NCBI RefSeq assembly: GCF_005484805.1
Contig: NZ_CP039432.1
Span: 186,001-250,000 of the forward strand
Length of the DNA: 64,000 bases
Source: Rhodococcus sp. SGAir0479
GTDB lineage: Bacteria > Actinomycetota > Actinomycetes > Mycobacteriales > Mycobacteriaceae
Reading direction: 5' to 3'
Below the pieces are notes generated by a model that was not told the origin of the DNA, made no database searches, and was given only the letters and a program-made list of their open reading frames with translations. Shown here piece by piece: positions 37,053-45,776 of the stretch; position 1 is the stretch's first letter; every line of letters begins with the position of its first letter. Position numbers and translations under genes: made by a program.

Positions 37053-38558
37053 TCAACTCCCGGGCAGGCCGAGAGTGCGGTAGCGCGACGTGCGTGTCGT
37101 GATCCGGTCGTCGACCGGGAGGTCGTCCAACGCCGCGAGTTCGTGCGCGATCGCCGCGCCGACCCGGCGCGAGAACTCGACCGGTTCGAGGGCGGCGTCG
37201 GGAAGTTCGGGGATCACCGCGTCGACCACGCCGTCGCGCAACAGGTCGAGCGACCGGATGCCCTGCGCCGCAGCCATCTGCGGCGCGTGGGTGGTGTCAC
37301 GGTGCACGATGGCGCTCGCACCCTCGGGGGGAAGCGGGGCGAGCCAGCCGTTCTGGGCCGCGAGTACGCGGTCGGCAGGCAGCAATGCGAGCGCGCCACC
37401 GCCGGTGCCCTGACCGAGCAGCACCGACACCGTCGGGGTTCGCAGCGTCACCAGATCGGAGATGCAGCGCGCGATCTCCGGGGCCAGGCCGCGTTCCTCG
37501 GCCTCCTGCGACAGCGCCGCCCCGAGCGTGTCGATCACCAGCACCAGGGGCAGCCGGAGTTCGGCGGCCATCCGCATGCCACGGCGGGCCTCCCGCAGCG
37601 CGGCCGGGCCCATCGTGTTGAGGGCCGACTGGCCCGCACGGTCCTGACCGAACAGTACGCACGGCCGGCCGCCGAACCGGGCGAGCGACAGCAGGACGGT
37701 CGAGTCCACCTCCCCCTGACCGGTTCCGCTCAGCGGCACGCGGGTGGAGGCCGCGTGCCGTACCAGCTCGCGCACACCGGGGCGGTCGGTGCGGCGGGAC
37801 GACATCACGGATTGCCAAGCCGGTACATCCGGGATGTCCTCGGGCGCGGCGAGTTCGGGGATCGGCACCGTGGCGTCGGCCGGGTCGCACACCACGTGCA
37901 GCGCACGGTCGACGAGCTCGCGCAGCTGCTCGACGGACGCGACCCCGTCGATGACGCCCTTGCGATACAGATTCTCCGACGTCTGGACGCCCGCCGGGAA
38001 CTCGGCGCCGTACAGGGCCTGGTACACGCGGGGGCCGAGGAATCCGACGAGCGCGCCGGGTTCGGCGATCGTCACGTGCCCGAGCGATCCCCACGACGCG
38101 AAGACGCCACCGGTCGTGGGGTCGCGCAGGTACACCAGGTACGGCAGGTGCGCGGCCTTGTGCGCGGCGACTGCCGCCGCGATCTTGACCATCTGCACGA
38201 ACGCGACGGTGCCCTCCTGCATGCGAGTTCCGCCCGACGTGGGGGACGCCAGCAGGGGTAGCCCCTCGGCGGTGGCGCGTTCGACCGCGGTGACGATCCG
38301 TTCGGCCGCGGCCACCCCGATCGACCCGGCGAGGAAGGAGAACTCGCACGCGATGACGGCGACGCGACGGCCGCCGAGCAATGCGGTACCGGTGAGCACC
38401 GACTCGTCCACGCCGGAGCGCGCCGCCGCGGCGGCGAGCTCGGCGCGGTACTTCGGGTCGGGGTCGACGTCGACCGGGGCGGTGTCCCACGACTCGAAAC
38501 TGTCGGCGTCGAACACCCGCGCGATCAGGTCCCGAGCCGACATTCTGGTGCGGGACAT
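37053..38558 (-). CDS. accD3: Acyl-CoA carboxylase carboxyltransferase, AccD3-like
   Basis: A 501-residue protein of the carboxyltransferase (crotonase-fold) family with both halves in one chain. The N-half (LLGGRRVAVIACEFSFLAGSIGVAAAERI, LLASPTSGGTRMQEG, YLRDPTTGGVFASWGSLGHVTIAEPGALVGFLGPRV) resembles AccD, and the C-half (LPLVLVIDTLGAALSQEAEERGLAPEIARCI, LLGQGTGGGALALLPADRVLA) resembles AccA. AccD3 of M. tuberculosis lies next to prrA; here it lies 13 kb away, supporting the identity. It transfers carboxyl from biotin to an acyl-CoA; the exact substrate is not known. ATG 38558 with GGAGGAGGG before it. Confidence 0.88.
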   Translation of the reverse strand: MSRTRMSARDLIARVFDADSFESWDTAPVDVDPDPKYRAELAAAAARSGVDESVLTGTALLGGRRVAVIACEFSFLAGSIGVAAAERIVTAVERATAEGLPLLASPTSGGTRMQEGTVAFVQMVKIAAAVAAHKAAHLPYLVYLRDPTTGGVFASWGSLGHVTIAEPGALVGFLGPRVYQALYGAEFPAGVQTSENLYRKGVIDGVASVEQLRELVDRALHVVCDPADATVPIPELAAPEDIPDVPAWQSVMSSRRTDRPGVRELVRHAASTRVPLSGTGQGEVDSTVLLSLARFGGRPCVLFGQDRAGQSALNTMGPAALREARRGMRMAAELRLPLVLVIDTLGAALSQEAEERGLAPEIARCISDLVTLRTPTVSVLLGQGTGGGALALLPADRVLAAQNGWLAPLPPEGASAIVHRDTTHAPQMAAAQGIRSLDLLRDGVVDAVIPELPDAALEPVEFSRRVGAAIAHELAALDDLPVDDRITTRTSRYRTLGLPGS

Positions 38559-38586
38559 GGGCCCTCCTCCATCTCGCGAATCGCCG

Positions 38587-38622
38587 ACGGCGACCGCACC
38601 CGGCAGCGGGCGCGGTCGCCGT
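38587..38622 (-). terminator. Terminator after the ABC permease gene
   Basis: ACGGCGACCGC (38587-38597) pairs with GCGGTCGCCGT (38612-38622), and the inner ACCCG/CGGGC extends the stem to 16 bp with one mismatch and a GCAG loop, 13 bp past the permease stop. It separates the ABC operon from accD3. Confidence 0.7.
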
Positions 38623-38634
38623 GGTTCAGCCTAG

Positions 38635-39837
38635 TTACCGGGCGAGGGCCTCACGCCACGAGACCGTCTTGCCCATGCGGAGAATCGATCGCTGGTAGAT
38701 GCGGGCGGCCAGGGCCGACATCGCGACCGTGACGAGCAGCATCAAGGCGACGGTGCCCACGATCTGCACTCCGCTCGCGACGCCGGCGGCGATGCGCAGC
38801 GGCATGAGGATCGCGGAGAACGGCGGGATCCAGCTGAGCACGTTCGACAGCGGGCCGTCCGGGTTCTGCACGGCGCTGAACGCGGCGAAGAACATTGCCA
38901 TGATCAAGATCGTGAGCGGCATCGCGGTGGAGTTGACGTCCTCCTGGCGCGAGACCATCGACCCGGTCGCGGCGTAGAGCACCGCGAAGAAGGCGAACCC
39001 GAGGACGAACCAGCCGAGGGTGCCGACCAGCGTGCCCCACGCGGTGCCACCGAGCGTGAGGACGCCGGTCGCGACGCCGGCGCCCACGCCGACCACGCCG
39101 TACACCGCGAGCTGCGCCAGGCCGACGGCGCCGATGCCGATCACCTTGCCCCACAACAGCTGCAGCGGTCGCAGCGTCGACAGCAGCAGTTCCACCACGC
39201 GCGACGACTTCTCCTCGACCACACCCATCGCCACGTACATGCCGAACGCGAGGATTTGCATGTACAGCAGGATCACGACCGCGGTCGAGAGCGCGATGCG
39301 TTGTCCGCGTTCGGGATCCGGTGGGTCGATCGCGTCGACGGTGACGACGGCGGACTTCGTGCTCTCGGCCAACTGCGCCGCGTCGACGCCCTGCGCCGCC
39401 AGCGCGGCGGTCTGTGCCTGTGCGGCCACGGCGCCGTCGAGCACGACGCGCAGCGGAGCGTCGATCTCGGACTTGGTGATCGCGGTGACGCTGCCGCCGG
39501 TGCCGGGCACGAGCGCGACGTCGAGGTCGCCGTTCTCGACCTGGCCGCGGGCGGCCTGCTCGTCGCCGATCTCGGTGACCTCGACCGGATTGCCGGCCGC
39601 GTCACCGGTGGCCACCAGCGCGGCGCTCAACGACTGATCGCCGACCAGCCCCACTGTGGACCGCGACTCGTCGTCGCCGCCCGAGAAGATCGAGGCGGCG
39701 ACGATGCCACCGACGATCGCGATCAGGACGATCACGTTGCTGATCAGGAAGCTCTTCTTCTGCACCTGGGTCAGGAATTCGCGCCGAGCGACCAGGGCGA
39801 TCGCGCGGGCCGGGCTCAGGCCGTTCCGAACGTTCAT
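38635..39837 (-). CDS. ABC-2 type exporter permease (NatB-like)
   Basis: A 400-residue membrane subunit of an ABC-2 exporter. A first helix (about 28-48) follows VARREFLTQVQKKSFLISN, then a large external domain (about 50-190), then five or six helices starting at STAVVILLYMQILAFGMYVAMGVVEEKSSRVVELLLSTLRPLQLLWGKVIGIG, the signature of NatB-type permeases. ATG 39837 overlaps the ATPase stop (ATGA). NatAB systems export sodium or peptides; the substrate here is unknown. Confidence 0.9.
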   Translation of the reverse strand: MNVRNGLSPARAIALVARREFLTQVQKKSFLISNVIVLIAIVGGIVAASIFSGGDDESRSTVGLVGDQSLSAALVATGDAAGNPVEVTEIGDEQAARGQVENGDLDVALVPGTGGSVTAITKSEIDAPLRVVLDGAVAAQAQTAALAAQGVDAAQLAESTKSAVVTVDAIDPPDPERGQRIALSTAVVILLYMQILAFGMYVAMGVVEEKSSRVVELLLSTLRPLQLLWGKVIGIGAVGLAQLAVYGVVGVGAGVATGVLTLGGTAWGTLVGTLGWFVLGFAFFAVLYAATGSMVSRQEDVNSTAMPLTILIMAMFFAAFSAVQNPDGPLSNVLSWIPPFSAILMPLRIAAGVASGVQIVGTVALMLLVTVAMSALAARIYQRSILRMGKTVSWREALAR

Positions 39838-40733
39838 GCGGACACCACCTCTCGGAACAGTTCGGTCAGGGACGGTTTGCGGACCGCGAACTCGTGTACG
39901 GGTCCGGTCTTCAGGGCGGCGTGCAGGACGGCCTGGTCGTCGGCGCCCGAGCCGAGCGACAGCACGGTGCGGCCGTCGGCGTGGCTGACGGTCGTCACCG
40001 CGAACAGGTGATCGGCCCATCCGGCGGGTGCCGCGGGCGCGTGGACCTCGAGGAGCACGTCGCCGCTGCCACGCAACTCGTCGACGGTGCCGATCGAGTT
40101 CATCCGGCCCTTCGAGATGATGCCGACCCGGTCGCACAGCCGCTGCACCAGATCCAGCTGGTGACTGGAGAAGATCACCGGGACACCGGTGTTCGCCTTC
40201 TCGACGAGGACGTCGCTCATGACGTCGACCGCGACCGGATCGAGTCCGGAGAACGGTTCGTCGAGAATGAGTACCGCGGGGTCGTGGACCAGTGCGGCGG
40301 CGAGCTGGACGCGCTGCTGGTTGCCGAGGCTGAGCGCGTCGACGGTGTCGTTCACCCGTGTCTCGATCCCCAGACGCTCGGTCCACCGGCGCGCGGACTC
40401 GCTCGCCTCGGCACGCGAAAGCCCGTGTAGTTCCGCGAAGTACGTGAGCTGACGACCCACCTTCATCTTCGGGTAGAGCCCGCGTTCCTCGGGCATGTAA
40501 CCGATCGAGCGGCGGACCTCGAGGTCGACCGGCCGGCCGCCGAGCCGCACCTCACCCCCGTCGGCAGCCAGGACGCCGAGGGCGATGCGCATCGCGGTGG
40601 TCTTGCCGGCGCCGTTGCTGCCGACGAATCCGAAGATCTCGCCGGGGCGGACGTCGAAGCTCAGGCCCTCCAGCGCGACGACGTCGCCGTAGCGTTTGGA
40701 GATGCCGTCGAAGGTGAGCGTCTGACCGGTCAT
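39834..40733 (-). CDS. ABC exporter ATPase (NatA-like)
   Basis: A 299-residue ATP-binding subunit: Walker A GSNGAGKT (about 38-45), Q-loop region YMPEERGLYPKMKV, signature SLGNQQR (LSLGNQQRVQLAAALV, a variant of LSGGQ), Walker B VLILDEPFSGLDP, and H-loop SSHQ. The C-terminal 80 residues are the extra domain typical of NatA/DrrA ATPases. The LSLGNQQ signature is common in this subfamily. ATG 40733 has GAGGAG upstream. It pairs with the permease downstream. Confidence 0.93.
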   Translation of the reverse strand: MTGQTLTFDGISKRYGDVVALEGLSFDVRPGEIFGFVGSNGAGKTTAMRIALGVLAADGGEVRLGGRPVDLEVRRSIGYMPEERGLYPKMKVGRQLTYFAELHGLSRAEASESARRWTERLGIETRVNDTVDALSLGNQQRVQLAAALVHDPAVLILDEPFSGLDPVAVDVMSDVLVEKANTGVPVIFSSHQLDLVQRLCDRVGIISKGRMNSIGTVDELRGSGDVLLEVHAPAAPAGWADHLFAVTTVSHADGRTVLSLGSGADDQAVLHAALKTGPVHEFAVRKPSLTELFREVVSA

Positions 40734-41281
40734 GAGGACTCCTCGTGGTCGTCGGTATCGGGGTCGGGGTCGGGGGCCGACCAGGCCAGGATCATGGCGG
40801 GCAGGCACCCGCCGAACAGGACCGCGGCCAGCGCGGTCCCGCCGCCGGCGTAGGCCAGTGCCCGGTGATCGAGTCCGTCCACTCCCGCACCCCACGTGAG
40901 CGCGAATATCGGCAGCAGCACCAGCCACTGCAGGGCGGTGAGGCCGACGGAGCGGGCGCTGTTGCGTTCGGCGATCTCGCGCTCGTCGAGGGCGTGGCGG
41001 GGCGCGTCGCATTGTCGGCTGGAGACGATCTGGAGGCTGGTCCAGACCGGGAGGAACACGACCAGCAGGGCGATCCAGCCGAGCACGGCCGGCGTGGAGA
41101 AGTACGTGCCGACCGCGGTCGCGAACATGCCGGCGAAGATGACGACGAGCGCCATCACCAGCGCGCGGCGGCGGGAACGAGAACGCCACTGCGGCATCCA
41201 GGTGGACATCCGAGCTTCCTGACGGAGGAATCGTCGCGTGCGGAAGTCCTCGTAACGCTCGACGAGGGTCGTGCCGGGCAT
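40730..41281 (-). CDS. Four-helix membrane protein paired with XRE regulator
   Basis: A 183-residue protein with a soluble basic N-terminus (YEDFRTRRFLRQEAR) and four membrane helices (about 38-62, 65-88, 112-130, 139-163), ending in a strongly acidic DPDPDTDDHEES tail. No enzymatic motif is seen. Small membrane proteins coded directly after a short XRE regulator are common in Gram-positives and often sense or protect the envelope. It overlaps the ATPase gene by 4 bp and is 1 bp from the regulator, so all four are one operon. Confidence 0.72.
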   Translation of the reverse strand: MPGTTLVERYEDFRTRRFLRQEARMSTWMPQWRSRSRRRALVMALVVIFAGMFATAVGTYFSTPAVLGWIALLVVFLPVWTSLQIVSSRQCDAPRHALDEREIAERNSARSVGLTALQWLVLLPIFALTWGAGVDGLDHRALAYAGGGTALAAVLFGGCLPAMILAWSAPDPDPDTDDHEESS

Positions 41282-41282
41282 G

Positions 41283-41561
41283 TCAGCCCTCCTCCTTGGG
41301 GGTGGTCGGGTAGAGCTCGACCGACATCGGCGCGAACTCGGTGCGCGAGAACACCGCCTCGATCGGTAGTTCGAACACCGTGCAGATGCGCATCGCGAGG
41401 TCCAGGCTCGGGTAGTGGTCGCCGCGCTCGAGCGCACCGACGGTCTGCGGATTCACCTCGATCGACTCGGCGAGCTGTGCGCGACTCATCTTTCGTTCCG
41501 CGCGCAGCACCCCGATGCGATTGAAGATGGGGAGGCTCGCGCCACGCCGCACCGGACTCAT
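41283..41561 (-). CDS. Short XRE-family HTH regulator
   Basis: A 92-residue regulator with one XRE helix-turn-helix (NRIGVLRAERKMSRAQLAESIEVNPQTVGALERGDHYPSLDLAMRICTVFELPIEAVFS) and a short C-terminus. ATG 41561 lies 7 nt after the -10 of a clear promoter, so the mRNA is leaderless; ATG 41570 would fall inside the -10. It is the first gene of the ABC-2 exporter operon and probably controls it by binding the GTTGT-N6-ACAAC site in the promoter spacer. Confidence 0.88.
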   Translation of the reverse strand: MSPVRRGASLPIFNRIGVLRAERKMSRAQLAESIEVNPQTVGALERGDHYPSLDLAMRICTVFELPIEAVFSRTEFAPMSVELYPTTPKEEG

Positions 41562-41568
41562 GCAATGC

Positions 41569-41597
41569 ATCGTTGTAAAAACACAACAGACTGTCAA
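41569..41597 (-). promoter_or_regulatory. Leaderless promoter and operator of the XRE/ABC operon
   Basis: On the minus strand: -35 TTGACA (41597-41592, perfect consensus), a 17-bp spacer, -10 AACGAT (41574-41569), then 7 nt to ATG 41561. The spacer carries GTTGT-N6-ACAAC (41587-41572), an inverted repeat placed to block polymerase, the likely site of the XRE protein. Confidence 0.7.
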
Positions 41598-41649
41598 GTT
41601 CGTAAAACGAGGGGGTGCGGGGTCGCCGTCTCGGTACGACAGCGTGTAG

Positions 41650-41661
41650 TACTGTCGCGGC
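41650..41661 (+). promoter_or_regulatory. -10 box of the copper-cluster membrane gene
   Basis: TACTGT (41650-41655) lies 6 nt before ATG 41662, with no ribosome binding site, so the transcript is probably leaderless. Confidence 0.45.
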
Positions 41662-42204
41662 ATGCGCATCGGGCCAGGTGAGGAGCTCGCACGCCAAGTG
41701 CGGGGTCTTGCCGTGGCCGCGTCCGTGGTGGCCCTCGCCATCGGGGCCCACGGCATGGGCGGGGGCGGCATGCCCCACGGTGTGACGCTCTTGCTGCTCG
41801 TCGGCGTCGCCGCCGTGGTCGCCGCGGCCGTCACCGCGGTGCCCGCCCTCGCGGCGCGCCGGGGCGCGTTGGTTCCGGTGCTCGCCGCCGGGCAGGTGCT
41901 CGCGCACGGCGCCCTCTCGCTCGGTGACGCCCACGCCGGTATGCACGACGGCGCGCAGCTGTCGGCGCCGATGCTGTCGGCGCACGCCGTCGCCGTCCTC
42001 GCGTGCTCGGCGCTCATCGCGTCGGCCGAACGGATCGGTCCGCGTGCCTGCGCGGCACTGCGGCGGATCCTGCCGCGCCTGCTCGCCACGTCGCCGGTGC
42101 CGCCCGAACGTGCGTTGCCCCGACTCGTCGCAGACGCTGCGCCGCCCGCGCTCGCCGTGTGCGTGGGGTCGATCGCCCGGCGCGGACCGCCCGCCTTCGG
42201 CTGA
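41662..42204 (+). CDS. Met/His-rich integral membrane protein, probable copper-linked
   Basis: A 180-residue membrane protein with four hydrophobic stretches. Its loops are rich in His and Met: HGMGGGGMPHG (30-40), AHGALSLGDAHAGMHDG (81-97) and APMLSAHAV (102-110). Such residues are typical copper ligands. The next gene codes for a PCu(A)C copper chaperone, which supports a role in copper handling. Family not recognised with certainty. The mRNA seems leaderless, and the gap to the chaperone gene is 121 bp. Confidence 0.72.
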   Translation: MRIGPGEELARQVRGLAVAASVVALAIGAHGMGGGGMPHGVTLLLLVGVAAVVAAAVTAVPALAARRGALVPVLAAGQVLAHGALSLGDAHAGMHDGAQLSAPMLSAHAVAVLACSALIASAERIGPRACAALRRILPRLLATSPVPPERALPRLVADAAPPALAVCVGSIARRGPPAFG

Positions 42205-42325
42205 GACCGCCCCACGTCACCGCGTCACGCCGCCTTCCGGCGTGGACGCGCGTCCTCCCACACCCTGCGGGTCGCCCGGACCGCCCGGCGGTCGCCGCGC
42301 GCCCGCACCCGAAAGGCACACACAC

Positions 42326-42850
42326 ATGAAGGCATTCATTCGTACCCGCGTTCTCGCGATCGGTGTCACCGTCGCGGCGGGCATCACCCTCGTCGGTTGC
42401 AGCGACGACTCGGCCGGCGACGCGAAGTCCGGCACCGACGTGGAATCGATCTCGTTGCAGGACTCGTGGGTCAAGGCCGCCGACAGCGGCATGACAGCGA
42501 TGTTCGGCACGATCGTCAACGGCTCGGACACCGACGTCACGTTGACGGCCGTGACGACGACGGTCTCTCCGCGCGTCGAACTCCACGAGATGGCGCCGGA
42601 CGGCAGCGGCGCGATGAAGATGCGTGAGAAGGACGGCGGCGTCGTGGTCGCGGCCCACGATTCGTACGAACTCGCTCCGGGCGGCGACCACATCATGCTG
42701 TTCGACCTGCCGGCACCAGTGCAGGCGGGTACCGACGTCGCGTTCACGTTCGAGTTCGCCGACGGCGCGACGGCCCGGTTCACGTCGCAGGTCCGCGACT
42801 TCACGGGAGCCCGCGAGGACTACGGCACCGGTGAGGCGCACGATGGCTGA
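42326..42850 (+). CDS. PCu(A)C-family copper chaperone lipoprotein
   Basis: A 174-residue lipoprotein, lipobox LVGC with C25, anchored outside the membrane. The cupredoxin-like domain has the full PCu(A)C copper motif: H87-x-M89 in ELHEM, M97/M99, and H122-x-M124 in DHIM. These proteins carry Cu(I) to cytochrome oxidase or other cuproproteins. ATG 42326 is the start. Its end overlaps the DyP gene by 8 bp, so chaperone and peroxidase are co-translated. Confidence 0.92.
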   Translation: MKAFIRTRVLAIGVTVAAGITLVGCSDDSAGDAKSGTDVESISLQDSWVKAADSGMTAMFGTIVNGSDTDVTLTAVTTTVSPRVELHEMAPDGSGAMKMREKDGGVVVAAHDSYELAPGGDHIMLFDLPAPVQAGTDVAFTFEFADGATARFTSQVRDFTGAREDYGTGEAHDG

Positions 42851-44033
42851 CCTCAGCCGTCGGCGGCTGTTCGGAGTCGGCGCCGCCGCGATCGGCGGCG
42901 TCGGCCTCGGCTTCGGCGCCGGCACGGCTACGGCGCGCCCGGCACAGGCCGAGGTGGCCGTGCCGACGGTCCCGTTCCACGGGGAACACCAGGCGGGTGT
43001 CGAGACGCCGCCGCCCGCCCACACCACGTTCGTCGGCCTCGACCTGAGACCGGGGACGGACCGGGCGGCGCTGGTTCGGCTGATGCGGGTGTGGACCGAC
43101 GACGCCGCCCGGCTCACGGTGGGCACGGGCGCGCTCGCGGACACCGAACCGGACCTCGCCACCGCCCCCGCCCGTCTCACCGTCACGGTCGGCTTCGGAC
43201 CCGGGGTGTTCCGCGCCGCGGGACTCGACGACCGCCGTCCGCCGTGGTGCCGCCCGCTGCCGGCCTTCGAGATCGACCGACTCGAGCCGCGCTGGAGCGA
43301 CGGCGACGTCCTCGTCCAAGTGGGGTCCGACGACCCCGTGACGGTGGCTCACACGCTGCGGGTCCTGCTCAAGGCCGCGCGCAACACCGCCACCGTCCGG
43401 TGGGTGCAGCGCGGCTTCCGCCGGGCTCGGGGCAGCGAACCCGAGGGCACCACGATGCGCAACCTCATGGGTCAGGTGGACGGGACCGTCAATCCGCACG
43501 CGGGCACCGCCGACTTCGGCCAGGTGGTGTGGAACGACGGCCGGGAGCAGCCGTGGATGGCCGGGGGCACCTCGGTCGTGATCCGGCGCATCCACCTCGA
43601 CCTCGACGGCTGGGACGAATTGGATCGGCACGGGCGGGACGAGGTGATGGGGCGGCGGATGTCCGACGGCGCCCCGCTCACCGGCGAATCCGAGCACGAC
43701 ACACCCGATTTCGAGGCGGTCGGTCCGGGCGGGTTGCGGATCATCCCCGAGTTCTCGCACGTCGCGCGGGCCCGCCCGATGGCTCCGCGGGAGCGGTTCC
43801 TGCGCCGCGCGTACAACTACGACGAGGCCCCGGGCGGCGCCGGGGTGTCCGACTCCGGGCTGATCTTCGTCGCCTACCAGGCGGACGTCGACGCCCAGTA
43901 CGTGCCGGTGCAGCAGCGGCTCGCGGAGGCGGACATGTTCAACGAGTGGTCCACGCCCATCGGGTCCGCGGTGTTCGCGATCCCGCCGGGCTGCCGTGCC
44001 GGGGAATACCTCGGGCAGGGCCTGCTGGCGTAA
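42843..44033 (+). CDS. Tat-exported DyP-type haem peroxidase
   Basis: A 396-residue peroxidase with a twin-arginine signal (SRRRLFGVGAAAIGGVG, residues 5-20; processing near AQA). The DyP signature GxxDG appears as MGQVDGT, and the proximal His as EFSHVARARP. RRIHLDLDGWDEL and DSGLIFVAYQADVDAQY are also typical. It resembles EfeB-type secreted DyPs, but there is no EfeU/EfeO here; instead the partner is a copper chaperone. The stop is followed by a convergent terminator. Confidence 0.92.
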   Translation: MADLSRRRLFGVGAAAIGGVGLGFGAGTATARPAQAEVAVPTVPFHGEHQAGVETPPPAHTTFVGLDLRPGTDRAALVRLMRVWTDDAARLTVGTGALADTEPDLATAPARLTVTVGFGPGVFRAAGLDDRRPPWCRPLPAFEIDRLEPRWSDGDVLVQVGSDDPVTVAHTLRVLLKAARNTATVRWVQRGFRRARGSEPEGTTMRNLMGQVDGTVNPHAGTADFGQVVWNDGREQPWMAGGTSVVIRRIHLDLDGWDELDRHGRDEVMGRRMSDGAPLTGESEHDTPDFEAVGPGGLRIIPEFSHVARARPMAPRERFLRRAYNYDEAPGGAGVSDSGLIFVAYQADVDAQYVPVQQRLAEADMFNEWSTPIGSAVFAIPPGCRAGEYLGQGLLA

Positions 44034-44042
44034 GCGCTGCGC

Positions 44043-44090
44043 GCCCGTGCGCCTCTCCGGTGGCGTCGGCTACCGAAAAGGCGCACGGGC
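44043..44090. terminator. Bidirectional terminator between DyP and ABC-F genes
   Basis: GCCCGTGCGCCT (44043-44054) pairs with AGGCGCACGGGC (44079-44090), a 12-bp perfect stem. The 24-nt loop itself can pair through CGGTGGC/GCTACCG. It lies 9 bp after one stop and 9 bp before the other. Confidence 0.72.
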
Positions 44091-44099
44091 ACGAAGTGC

Positions 44100-45734
<1,635 letters not shown>

Positions 45735-45776
45735 ACGCAGATTGTCCCCGGCCCGCCGGCCCCGCTGCCGCGGTGG

